Assembly: GCA_905250125.1 (NCBI GenBank)
Contig: CAJNOL010000028.1
Coordinates: forward strand, 279,367-343,366
Length of the DNA stretch: 64,000 bases
Origin: Rotaria sordida
Lineage: Eukaryota; Rotifera; Eurotatoria; Philodinida; Philodinidae
Direction: 5' to 3'
Shown: piece by piece, positions 23,263-34,003 of the stretch
Layout: each line of letters begins with the position of its first letter
Numbering within the stretch: the stretch's first letter is position 1
Made by a program: the position numbers and the translations under genes
The notes under the pieces: model-generated
Seen by the model: the letters and a program-made list of their open reading frames with translations, nothing else
The model's database searches: none
Told to the model about the DNA's origin: nothing

Positions 23263-25207
23263 ACTGTGCAAATAAGAATATGTTATTAGGAATTTCTATA
23301 ATTCGAGTTAAGTGGATGTAGAATGATGAGATTTTAAGATAAGTAGTTTTTATAATGTCAACAAAGATGTATATCAGGAAATTAATATATTGAATGATAA
23401 ACTTGTAGATAATTGATTACAACATAATATATACAGTCATGAACACAAGTAACTATCCTATAGAAAGTGCTACTATTCATTATGATATTGAGCTGATAAT
23501 TTTGATGGGTTGTGCGACAATAAACTCTAATCGATAGCATCGACTCATTCTCTATCGATTCACATGTATTGGAAATACGATTCAGATATAATCTTCTTCT
23601 TGTGATCATCTTATCTCAAACATATTATCATGAATATTTTCGTCGTAGCTATCTCTAGTTTGAATTTTGTTAGAAATCACTTTAAAATAACCGAGATATT
23701 GTCTTCTTATTAAGAATGTATGTTGAAGAGCAAATGCTGGTTTTTTAGTAAGATGAATCTTGTTCATGATGAGTTTGACCAATCGAAAATTTTAATAGAA
23801 AGTTCCGATGAAATGATAAGTCTATTCTGAAAGTTTTATAGCTACAACATTGAATGAAATCAAGTTAACGCTACAACACGGGTCATTATTTCAAGGCGTG
23901 ATAAGTACTAAGATCTTGACTATGTACCGCAGGCTTTGGTAATAATAAAGTAGACACATGGAGCTGTAGAAAAATCAATTGTAGCTTGTATAATAGCAAA
24001 ATGATTAATAAAAACTTTTTGTGTGCATATTTCGACTGAATACGTTTTCCAGAAGGAAAGGAAAATATGTGAGTCATGATTCCAATACATGCCAACTGAT
24101 GGAGAGCTGATCGTTTCTTGCAACCATGATTTATTGTCGTACGTATGCATTCAAAATATTAGCTAAATATCATAAAGGATAATAGCACTTCATGAGAAGC
24201 GACTACCTTTTGTTTCTTTTCCAATGACAAATAAAAGAATATTGCTTATATCAGTTGCCAATGATTGTAATGTCTATTCTCAGTAACAATACTGAAAAAG
24301 TTAATAACCTTAAATACGTATGTGATCTTTCGATATATTCATGGATCGGGTTACGCAAGTGGACAAGAATTCCTGAAATGTGTGTTTAAATTCTCTAATT
24401 GCAGTTTCACGTTCATTCAGAAAGGCAAATTTTGCATCTGGAAAGCGTGTGAAATTTTGATGTGTTTTACAGATTAAAAAAATACTTTTTTAAGCATTTT
24501 TAATGATAATCATAGCTAATTTTGATGTTTTTTAAGTGGACGTGAAAATGCTTAAAGAGGAACTGTGATTACACTGCTTAAAGGCGTTTTCAAAATTCTT
24601 CTCTGCTTGGGTAATAAGTTACACAAGCTTGTTTCACTGTTAGTAGATGACAATAAAGCTTTCTTATCTTATTAAACCAATAGTTTTGAAAGCTCTAAGT
24701 TTTCTTTTTACATTCTATACTTTGATAAGCTTGACTAGGAATGAATATTTTCTCGGGAGATTTTTTCGATAGATAAAAGACATTGATTATTCCTTACATT
24801 AGATTATTTATTTAAAACTACGTATATATGCTGAACACTTCATATAATGTGACTAGTATAAATTTAATGAATTAACTTAGAATAAGAATTTTACAAGAGA
24901 AAACATTTTAATATGTTAATTGAAAAAATTTTATTGTTGTAGTATAACTGAACAAATTTTGTTTTGTTAGTTTATTGAGTATAATAAATTGAAATTCCTT
25001 CTTTACATAAGGAAATATGATGGAGTTTAACTTTTTCACTTTTAATAGATATTAATTTAAATTATTAATGATGTTTTTTAATTTCTTCTATATTATTTAT
25101 GTACAATTGTCATAATTATATGATTTTAGACAATTTAAACGTTCTGAAATTAGATAAAAAAGAATTTCTTGAACATAAAAAATATCAATAGACTGTAAAG
25201 TCGAAAA
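23263..25207. other. No gene firmly recognised
   Basis: Minus-strand frames at 23382-23609 and 23886-24150 include hydrophobic stretches (for example INHFAIIQATIDFSTAPCVY) vaguely like a seventh helix of a receptor. They are broken and unsupported. Otherwise AT-rich. Confidence 0.3.
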
Positions 25208-25500
25208 TAGTGATGCACCAGTGACAGTGAGCAGCTGATACATTATTCATTGCTAATATAGATCTAGAGTAAATCGACACATTGATCGAGACATGTAATC
25301 GTAAACTAATAATGAAAGTCGCGTTTTTTTTTGGCACCATTGAGTTGTCTTAATACGAATTCATATGAATCATACCAAAAAAAAACGATCTCATTGCAGA
25401 TTCTGATACGTTTATCGGCTATATAGGTGCTCATTAGAGATTTCTTGAGTGTTTAACAGTTTTAGTGACTGTAATGGTGATGATTGAAAATGCATCCCTA
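25208..25500. mobile_element. Possible small hAT-type MITE
   Basis: The ends TAGTGATGCA and, on the other strand, TAGGGATGCA match the hAT end pattern over 10 bases (one mismatch) and enclose 293 bases with no coding. The flanking 8-mers (GTCGAAAA and CAGAAATA) do not match, so this is tentative. Confidence 0.35.
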
Positions 25501-26537
25501 CAGAAATAATTGGTACCTTGCATTGATATATATTCACTCAGATATGTTCAGTAAATTTCAAAATCTCATTAAGTATTTGATAACCATTAACTTCAAGATT
25601 TCAGTAGAAGAAGTCACTATATTTATTCACAATTATTATATCAACTTGATTTGATCATTTGCTGATAACATTGTGCAAATTCTCAAAAGAAAACTTTCAG
25701 AATGTAATATTTGTTTTCCTGCAACCTACGTTTTCTTTTACAATTGATAAAACAATGGTTGTTTTTTGTAATAATATTTACTTCTATTATTTATTCGATT
25801 TTCACATATTTGACGATAACAAATGTAATAGACATTAAAAAAAACCATGACTGGATCATCTAGCAGTGGGCATGTTGTTTTCTTAATGCGATTTTTCGAA
25901 ACTCACGTCTATCTAATGAAACGTTTGTTTCCTATGTTCGATTAAATTTATTTGATATCGATCATTTAATTTATTCAATCTATAGTTTATTAATTAATAT
26001 AGGAAATAATTAGAAAACATATGAAACAGTATTTGAAAGAAATAAAAAACTGCGGTGTGAAAGTTTTCACATAAACAAAATTTTTTTTTAATCAGAAGCT
26101 AATCAAGTATACTTACATAAACCGAATTTTTTCCACTTATTCTTCTCATTCAATTTACCTATTCTTGATTAAATATAAATCTCAAATAATTATTGTGAAT
26201 CAAATTAGAGTATTCATTCTTTATTTTTCTCATCCTCGTATAAAACCAAACACAAGAAAAGATCACATAAAAAATGAAGTATGTAGAAATTATTACGTTA
26301 TCATTTCAATATAGATTTCCATCTCGTGTTTTCAGTCAACGATACTGATAAACCGTACTACATGTCTAAGATAAAGATCAATAGTATGGTAGAAACCAAT
26401 TGATTTCCCTCCTTTGTTTTTTTTTGCGTTTTTTATTGGTATTCGTCGTTTGTTTTTAACATATTATGTATAGTGTGAAAGTAGGAAATCCGTTGCATCT
26501 TATGATATATCTGTCTTGAACGAAGAATAAAGTTTAA

Positions 26538-27153
26538 CCCTTTGAGTGTCGGATTATTTTTATATAATAAAAATTTTTATAATTTCAAACTAACGTTTAT
26601 TTCACAAAAAATATCACAAAGTACATGAATTAAAATGCTTGTAGAGTGTGATAGTCTTTAAAACAATTCATAAGACACAATCCTACATCACATTCAATGC
26701 GTTCATACGAAGTATCTCTTCTTGATCTGGCTCGTCTCACAGTATTGGCACAAACGTAGCATTTTCTTCTTGGATTTAGTTGAGTCTCTGTTGATTCAAT
26801 GCACGAAGGAAAATGTTATCAAATATGATCAATTGATCAGAACCTTTACTATAGATAACACTCTTGAATGACTGTGTTAATATAAAAAATCCTCTTGATA
26901 ACGATTATTCTTTCTTGGGAAATATGGTCCAATGACTTATGTTCTAATTCATTGAATCATATAGTGGTCGATAGAAATATTAGGGAACAACCAATATTCA
27001 TCACTAGATACAGATAGTCTTAACTGTACAAATATCCTAAACGCAAATATTCATGTAATTTATATCATAAAATAATCAAACGATCATGTTTTCTAAAGTT
27101 ATTCAGACTCTAAACTATCAGGACGCGAATTCGCGTCGTCGGTACTTAAAGGG
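26538..27153. mobile_element. piggyBac-type element 3, internally deleted
   Basis: 616 bases flanked by TTAA (26534-26537 and 27154-27157). Ends are CCCTTTGAGTGTCGG and, on the other strand, CCCTTTAAGTACCGAC. A short GCGAATTCGC palindrome lies just inside the right end. The interior holds the last part of a piggyBac transposase on the minus strand (separate entry), which identifies the family directly. Confidence 0.9.
26630..26824 (-). pseudogene. piggyBac transposase C-terminal zinc-finger remnant
   Basis: An open minus-strand stretch of about 64 codons ends at TAA (26630). It reads HFPSCIESTETQLNPRRKC, then YVCANTVRRARSRRDTSYER, IECDVGLCLMNC and FKDYHTLQAF. The spacing C-x2-C...C-x4-C...C-x4-H is the cysteine-rich C-terminal domain of piggyBac (DDE_Tnp_1_7) transposases, usually following an HF/HFP segment as here. 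The catalytic DDD core is absent from the element, so it cannot encode an active enzyme. Confidence 0.8.
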
Positions 27154-27622
27154 TTAAAGCATAAAAGCTGTATCGGAAAAACAGATGGCGTTTTTCTTTC
27201 TACAATCTATGTTCACATTTAGACCATAATAAAGGAAATTTATCGGTTTATCACAACAGCTGGTTATAATATACATAAATTCCATATGTTATATCAGTTT
27301 TTAGATAAACACTATTATTTTCTTCTGTTCAAAATGAATACAACGTTGATAATAATAATAATAATGAGAAGCCTATACATGCAGTTATGAAAAGGATTTA
27401 AATATTGATAAATACACAAATGAGAAAACGAATGGCACAAAAACATAGACCAAAATAAAAAATGGGTATTGTGTTATGCACATTAACACAGGCGATAAAG
27501 AAATATGAAATAATTTGAAATTAAATCTTTTCTTACTTTCCATAGAGAAAACAGTCTTTACCTTATTTTATTATGCTGATTAGTGTCGATAATAGAGCTC
27601 TGAATAAATATAAACTGTGAAC

Positions 27623-28270
27623 TAGTGTTCTGTATGAGTACAATTTTTCGTACCCGGACCCAGATCGAAGCTAATTACCGTACGGCAGAAACTTTTACTA
27701 CAGTTTTCAAACTTTCACTTTATATGAAATAGTATATTGTTCAGTTTCTTCCATAAGCAGCAACAGAAACAAGAGATTTCGTCAAATTCTATAAAAAGAC
27801 ACGTGAATTAAGTAATTCAGAATTCACTTGGTGTCTTTATACTTCTGAAATCCGATCAATTTCGCTAAGTATACATTTACTTGTTCCTATTGATGCGAGA
27901 ATGGAACACAGTGTTGGTGTCAAACATCATGATTGTGGATATATGCATGAATACTTTTTCCATTACGATAGCACACGTTCATATTTTTGATAGTTCATTT
28001 TTTTCTCCATATATTCAGTTACTTCGTCGAATAATTCATCGTCATCTGTAGATGAATTTTCATTAAAAACGAATTTTCATAATACAATATCTCCTTCCAT
28101 TTCTGTGACCTATTCTCAAGTACAATAAATTGCTTAATCATGATTGAATCGATTTTCATTCCTATGCTTATATATATATATATATAGCAATTTGAAAAGT
28201 AATAATATTCTCAAACGTTGAGATCCCATATATTCGGGTATCGGATGTCCGGCTCGATTTCAAAACACTA
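27623..28270. mobile_element. Non-autonomous hAT-type element
   Basis: The perfect 8-bp direct repeat CTGTGAAC flanks it (27615-27622, 28271-28278). Termini are TAGTGTTCTG and, on the other strand, TAGTGTTTTG, with sub-terminal CCCGGACC/CCGGAC motifs at both ends. The 648-base body has no convincing transposase; a 70-codon frame across its right end is not conserved with anything known to me. It contains a (TA)n run near 28168-28187. Confidence 0.8.
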
Positions 28271-28739
28271 CTGTGAACTAATGTTTGTTAATAGAAATAC
28301 AAACACAACAAATAACAGAGAAAATCCGCCTAGTTCACCCGGGAATGTGAAGAAAAAAGTATCACTTTTTTTTCTGATACAGCTTTTAAGTTTCAGACCT
28401 TATCCGTTGTTCAAAGGGAATATACCATAAGATGCAGTGCATTTCGTACTTTGTTGCTGCATACAGTATGTTTAAAAATATAAAAACACAAAGAGGGCAA
28501 ATCAATTAACCTCCGTGGTGTACGTGCAAGGCTTTTTTTGATAAATCGCGATAGTTAGCTTTGATTAATTCTTAAGAAAAGAAAAGTCACATTTTAAGTG
28601 TGGTCTTTTGTATCTTATGCTATACCTTATTTGTGAATATGATTGATTTCCATATTCATCAAAGTCATCGTGAGAAATAGTTGAAACATTGGAGGCAAAG
28701 ACTTTTGCATCTTGCTATATGTATGAAGTAATAAAATAA

Positions 28740-29457
28740 TTACTCAGATGGCATACGAAGAAGAGCATCAACTCGAATACTTATATCATTCACCAAAGGA
28801 TTTTCTACAATTGTTTGAACAACTTGTGCGAATTCATCTGAATCACCAAGTCGAGCAGAAAAGAGTGAAAAATCACCTGGTATATTAGAAACTTTTACAT
28901 GTAATTCACGTAATAGCGATGTATCAAAAACATCAGGAACAATATCACATACACAAATATTCATTGATGCTAATTCTTCTGCTAATGGTCGAGCCATTTT
29001 CACAATAACTTCTTTTGATGTTGCGTAAACTGTTTGTCCGCGTCGTCCTTCAAATGCAGCTACATATGACATATTTATAATTATTTCATTATTTACCATT
29101 AATGGAATCATATGCTGAATCATATTATATGTTCCATTAGTATTAACATCAATTATACGATTAAAATTTTCAAATGAATGTTCAAAAATTTGTTGAGAAA
29201 GGGTAATACTAGCACAGTTAACAAATACATCTATGCAAACGAAATCTTTTTGACTACGATTAAAAACATTTTTTTACATCCGATTCAGACGTAAGATGAG
29301 TTGGTAGAATTAATGATAAACAAGGAATATATGATGAACATGCTGAAGGTAAATCACATATGATAACATGTACATGTAACTGATGTACAAATCTCTTTAC
29401 ACAAGCAAGACCGGTACCTAATAAATCATCAGTAAGTAATGTAACAAGATCTTTCAT
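28740..29457 (-). pseudogene. Decayed HSD17B10 (short-chain dehydrogenase) copy
   Basis: The minus strand from ATG 29457 follows the HSD17B10 protein without introns (MKDLVTLLTDDLLGTGLACV, DLPSACSSY, then DVFVNCASIT, NRIIDVNTNGTYN, YVAAFEGRRGQTVYATSKE, DVFDTSLLRELHVKVSN and SARLGDSDEFAQVVQTIVEN). It ends VDALLRMPSE just as the functional neighbour ends LDGALRMPP. The frame is broken once near 29260 in an A-run. The Rossmann glycines (TGGASGLG) have become TDDLLGTG. The catalytic Ser position is changed (NTASVAA to NMSYVAA), although Tyr and Lys of YxxxK remain. It lies 180 bases beyond the 3' end of the intact gene, in the same orientation. It shows coding-like conservation at many positions, so it probably decayed from a once-functional intronless duplicate. 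Confidence 0.8.
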
Positions 29458-29632
29458 CTAGAATTTTAGTTTTATTGCCCTTTCACCAAATTTTTTTCGG
29501 CATCGATTTTATTTTCTTTTTTCTATTGAATATCAATACAAAACGACAAAAATTTTCAATAAAGAGAACTGCTTGAACAAATGGAAAGACCAAAAAAAAA
29601 AAGGTTAAGTTCTTCGTCTATTCAAATAATCA

Positions 29633-32600
29633 CTAAGGTGGCATACGAAGTGCTCCATCTAATCGAATAACTTCACCATTAAGATAAGGATTTTCAATAA
29701 TAGCTTGTGCTAACTGAGCATAATCATCAGAGTTTCCAAGTCGTGCTGGAAATGGAACCATATTGCCCAATAATAGTCGAACTTTTGCAGGTAAAGCAGC
29801 AAGCATTGGTGTATGAAAAACACCAGGTGCTATAGCACAAACTCGAACACCCATATTTGACAAATCCCGTGCTAATGGTAATGTCATAGATACAATTGCA
29901 CCTTTTGATGCTGCATATGCTACTTGTCCAATTTGACCTTCATAAGCAGCAACAGAAGCTGTATTAATAATAACTCCACGTTGACCTTGAGCATCAGGTT
30001 GATTATCAGCCATAACATGACAAGCCCAACGTATAACATTGAATGTACCTGCAGTATTTACATCAAGAACACGTCTAAATTCTTCAAGACCATGCATTGC
30101 ACGCTAAATAGAAAGAAATAAAATTGTTAATTATCTCATAGAACATGATGAAACAAGATCAAATCTATCATCACCCTAAGGAAACTTCCACTTACTACAT
30201 GCATCTAGGCAGACATTTGACTAAAAATGAAAACCACACTTTTTCAAGGTTTAAATATAGAGAAACATACCTTGAAACAGAGTCTATCTAATCGTAGGAA
30301 TAATTCTGTTACAGCACTCAAAGAAAATGAAAAATTAGCCTGAAAATTATGATGTCACCGGGAAAATTGATATCTGACAATATTAAACTTTTCGACATAT
30401 AAATCAAGTACATTGTCCGAATCTTCAAGTCGAGCTTTGTAAAACGGTAAAAATTATTTTTTTTAATTTGCATGTTTAACCTTTGAGAAAAAAAAATAAT
30501 ATTTTTTTTCCATAGTGTTGTCCGAAGGAGTATGCATGTAAAATAAGTTATCCACTTACATGCAACTTCCACACTTTTCCAAATTTTGCTACAATTTTCA
30601 TCTATCTACTGTCTCTAATTCCTGTCAGCACAAATACTGCTAAACTGCACAGTGAGTTTCCAAAAAACCTAGGCTATTCGATTTTTCTGGCTTTAGAAAT
30701 ATATTGAGTCAACAAAAATAATATATTAGGAATCAGTAAATTAAGCTGCGTCGAATGATATATAATACGAAACAGTTTTGAAAAATATTTTCTCGCAAAA
30801 ATGAAGACAAGGGTCTCCCTTGGGCATTTTTTGTCGAACATCTTTCTTTCTTAGAAATGCTTTTCTGCGTCATATCCAATCATTTCTGAGCAAGAAAATT
30901 ACATGTCGGCCTACCATGCAAAAAATGCACACTGCCCATATCGTCTGAACCTTATGAGTGTGGGTGTGGGATGTCGGTATTAGTACAAAGCAGATTCCTA
31001 CACCCAAGTTCTGAACATGAAATAATCAATATATCAGAAAGAAGAAAAATCATAACTGGTACTCATCAGCTGTTTCAATTAAAGAACTTGTTTCATATAT
31101 GAGAAGTGCTGTTTAACCCTATGAATATTTCTTAGAAACAGTTCTTTGTATGCACATTTGATGCGTAATAAAAGAAAAATTGTATTAATTCAAAATGAGC
31201 AAAAAAGACACATGTGAAAAGAAAAAACAATATTTCCTCCCTTTTCTCCCACATGGTACGTTCGATCTGGCTCAATTTGTTTTCTAAATGTTTTAGTCAA
31301 ATTGAGATGCGTGTTTTTTTTTCTTCGAAATACTATTTCTAAGAAATCCGGCAGCCTTTGAAAAAATTAGTACTATCGAAAAAAAAACATTTTTTTTACG
31401 GTACTTCCAGTATCTTGCTTCTTCTGAGCTCTAGGAACGATATTTTTAAAAGACAAAAAAAGACACACCCAGATTTGATTCTAGTTGTCATAAAAAAGGT
31501 TGCAGCTCGAAAAAATGAAGGATAACATTTTGTGCAAAAGGAAAACTTCTGACTATTTTTGATCTTTGCGATCTCTGTATAAGTATCTTGGAATTTTACG
31601 CTTATGACAATTTTTGATCTACTTATCGAGATCTATCTGTTCCCGGAAAGGGAAAGGAGAAGGTTTGCCTTAAATTCTCCTTGTTTACAATAGAAACTGT
31701 TTTATAACCTTTCAAATTTTAGTCATATCAAAGTTTTATTCTTACTTTATTTATATTATAAGTTCGAAAAGCAACACCAATTCCAGCACAATTAAGTACA
31801 GCATCAAGACGATTATATTCTTGTTTTATTTTGTTAAATATATCTTGTATTTGTTGTTCATTAGTAACATCAGCCGCAAAGAAAATTGGTGCTTGTTTTT
31901 GAATATTTTCATTTGTTGATGTAGTATCCTTTGCAAATATTTTTTGAAAATCTACTTTCCCACCTTGTTGATCATGACGCACCTAAATAAAATAAGCACA
32001 TTAGAAAAAAAATTTGGAATTAATTTAGATTTATTAGATAAAGATTATAACCTATGGCACGAAATATTCGCTTATTTTTCGGTCACTAAAAGACAACTAG
32101 TTAGAGCAAGAAGCAAAATTTTTCACTATTTCCGAACATATGTTCAGATTTTCCTTCGAGGATAAGATTAAACAACTGTCAGTAAATTTTGTACCAAAAG
32201 AAAAAGTTCTAATTTGTGTTTGTACAAACCAAAATAATGATTCTGATGTAGTCATTAGTTTGTGTCTTGGAACAGCTTCAGCTCAATATTATTGTGCAGA
32301 ACACTTAATTCTGTACAAAATAAGATATTACAATAAGCGAAATCTCATCTATACGTTTCTCCTGAAGAGCTAGTTTCTATGGAAATCGGTGTTGGTTAAA
32401 AAGTTCACTGTTTCAAAAACTGCATTTTAAAAACACAAAAGTTCTAATATCTGTTATGCAAAAGTAAATAGTACACTTTGTAGAGCAACCTTTTCTCTTC
32501 AAAACTAAGTCATTAAAACTGTTTTGCATTTTAAATTTGATATATATCAATCGAAATAGGAAATTGGCTAAAACAACATTCTGTAAAACCACTATTGTAC

Positions 32601-33903
32601 AACAAGCTGATAATAGTTATTCAATCTTACTAGAGAAAGGAGATGTCATGGCTAAGTATTGTGTTCAAAGCTTAGTACCACAAACCATGAAATGACTCTA
32701 AGCAAGTCACTAATGGCTATTTGTCTCGGATCATCCATCCGTAAGCATGCTGACCATGTTGTGACATACACCTGCTCTTGTGACTAATGTTCGTGCCAGA
32801 ATTGAAGAGAGAAGAGTGTAACCTTAATAATTCGACAACCGCAACAGTTAACGATCTGTGGTTTTCAGCAATCGGAAGAGAAGAACTCCGGACGTGTTTT
32901 TGTCTGAGACTATATAAGATAAAATTATTCTTTAAAACCCATCATCTTGACAAAAAGTTTGAAAATATGCATGAAAATGATCGTTCCGTTTCGATGTAAT
33001 TTTGATTTTGACATATGTTTCTGATAGAGAGACCTCAGATCTGCAGTTCAAGGCACGATTCAGATGACTAAACTTTCATATCTCAATGTTGAGCAAACAA
33101 AATCATGTATGTACTCAGTCAAATGACACAGATTTCTATTGAGTGTTAGCAAATCTCCTGACTTTTTTGTTAAACTTCCCTTGAAACATAATACCGGTGA
33201 ATGTTTTGCAGAGATGACAGATTTTTAAATAATTCTGTCTTATATAATATCGCACAAAAAGCGTCCGAAGTTTTCCTTATTGAATTTTCTGAAAGCTACA
33301 GGTTGCTAATTGTTGGTATTTTTGAGTTATATGATTCACACTCACCCTTCTTCAATTCTCTTATGAATATTAGTATGTAGCTAGTTAGTGTGTACAAAGA
33401 GCTCAAGAAATTCAGCGCAAAAACTCTGAATCAGGCAGACCTTCTACTCAGAACTACAGCTAGTATTAGTTGTAAGGAAGATATCGGGCTACTGGATCTG
33501 CCAGTAGGCAACATCTCATACCAAAAGGCAGGACTATTCTTCTTTCTTACTCCAGAAGAAAATTCTGAACATATATTCGAAAAGAAAGTAAAAGTTTTAT
33601 TCGAATTAATTGCTTCGAATTCTAACCAGTTATCTTTAAATGACCAAAAAATGAGTGAATATTTTGAATGAAGACGTTCATGCTATAAATTACACTTTCT
33701 GTAGCAGCCAATTTATCAAGATTTTCATCAAGTTCTTGAGTTGGAGTATTTGATATTGAATCCCAATGTGCAACAATTTCATTTCCTTTCGATGAAGGTA
33801 AATCACAAATAATAACACGTGCACCTTGTTTTATAAATCGTTTAGCACAAGCAAGACCTAAACCTGATGCACCACCAGTGATTAATGCAACCAGACCTTT
33901 CAT
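29633..33903 (-). CDS. HSD17B10: 3-hydroxyacyl-CoA dehydrogenase type 2 / 17-beta-HSD 10
   Basis: Mitochondrial NAD-dependent short-chain dehydrogenase for isoleucine/short-chain acyl-CoA oxidation and steroid oxidation; in animals it is also a mitochondrial RNase P subunit. Three exons (33694-33903, 31746-31982, 29633-30103), all phase 0, give 305 residues against 261 in human. The extra length is an insertion around residues 45-95 ([18 protein letters not shown] and following). Cofactor loop TGGASGLG at 9-16; NCAG in exon 2; catalytic Ser199 ([10 protein letters not shown]), Tyr212 and Lys216 (YAASK). [13 protein letters not shown]-like and [14 protein letters not shown] ends are highly characteristic. 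Introns are 1,642 and 1,711 bases, much longer than the local norm, and contain repeated sequence. The exon 1 donor (AGT|GTAATT) is weak but keeps the frame. Confidence 0.93.
32780..33305 (+). repeat. Dispersed repeat R1, copy 1 (in HSD17B10 intron 1)
   Basis: About 525 bases alignable by eye with 58985-59473 in the same orientation. Shared blocks include ACGATCTGTGGTTTTCAGCAA / GTGACCTGTGGTTTTTAGCAA-like, CATCATCTTGACAAAA / CATCATCTTCGCAAAA, TGTAATTTTGA and ATCTCAATGTTGAGCAAACA / GTCTCAATGCTGAGTAAACA. No terminal repeats and no protein family recognised. An unclassified element is likely. Confidence 0.65.
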
Positions 33904-34003
33904 AGTTTGGTTGTGGTTTTTTTTGTTCTATATCTGAAACATGACCATTATTTGATATTTTTTTTTTATCTATTCATGTTTATAAGAAAAAGAAAAAGAA
34001 AGT

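Noticed and set aside
23382-24150. Receptor-like hydrophobic segments on the minus strand
   Set aside because: Only one helix-like stretch with a vague seventh-helix look; frames broken and no other helices or motifs such as DRY found.
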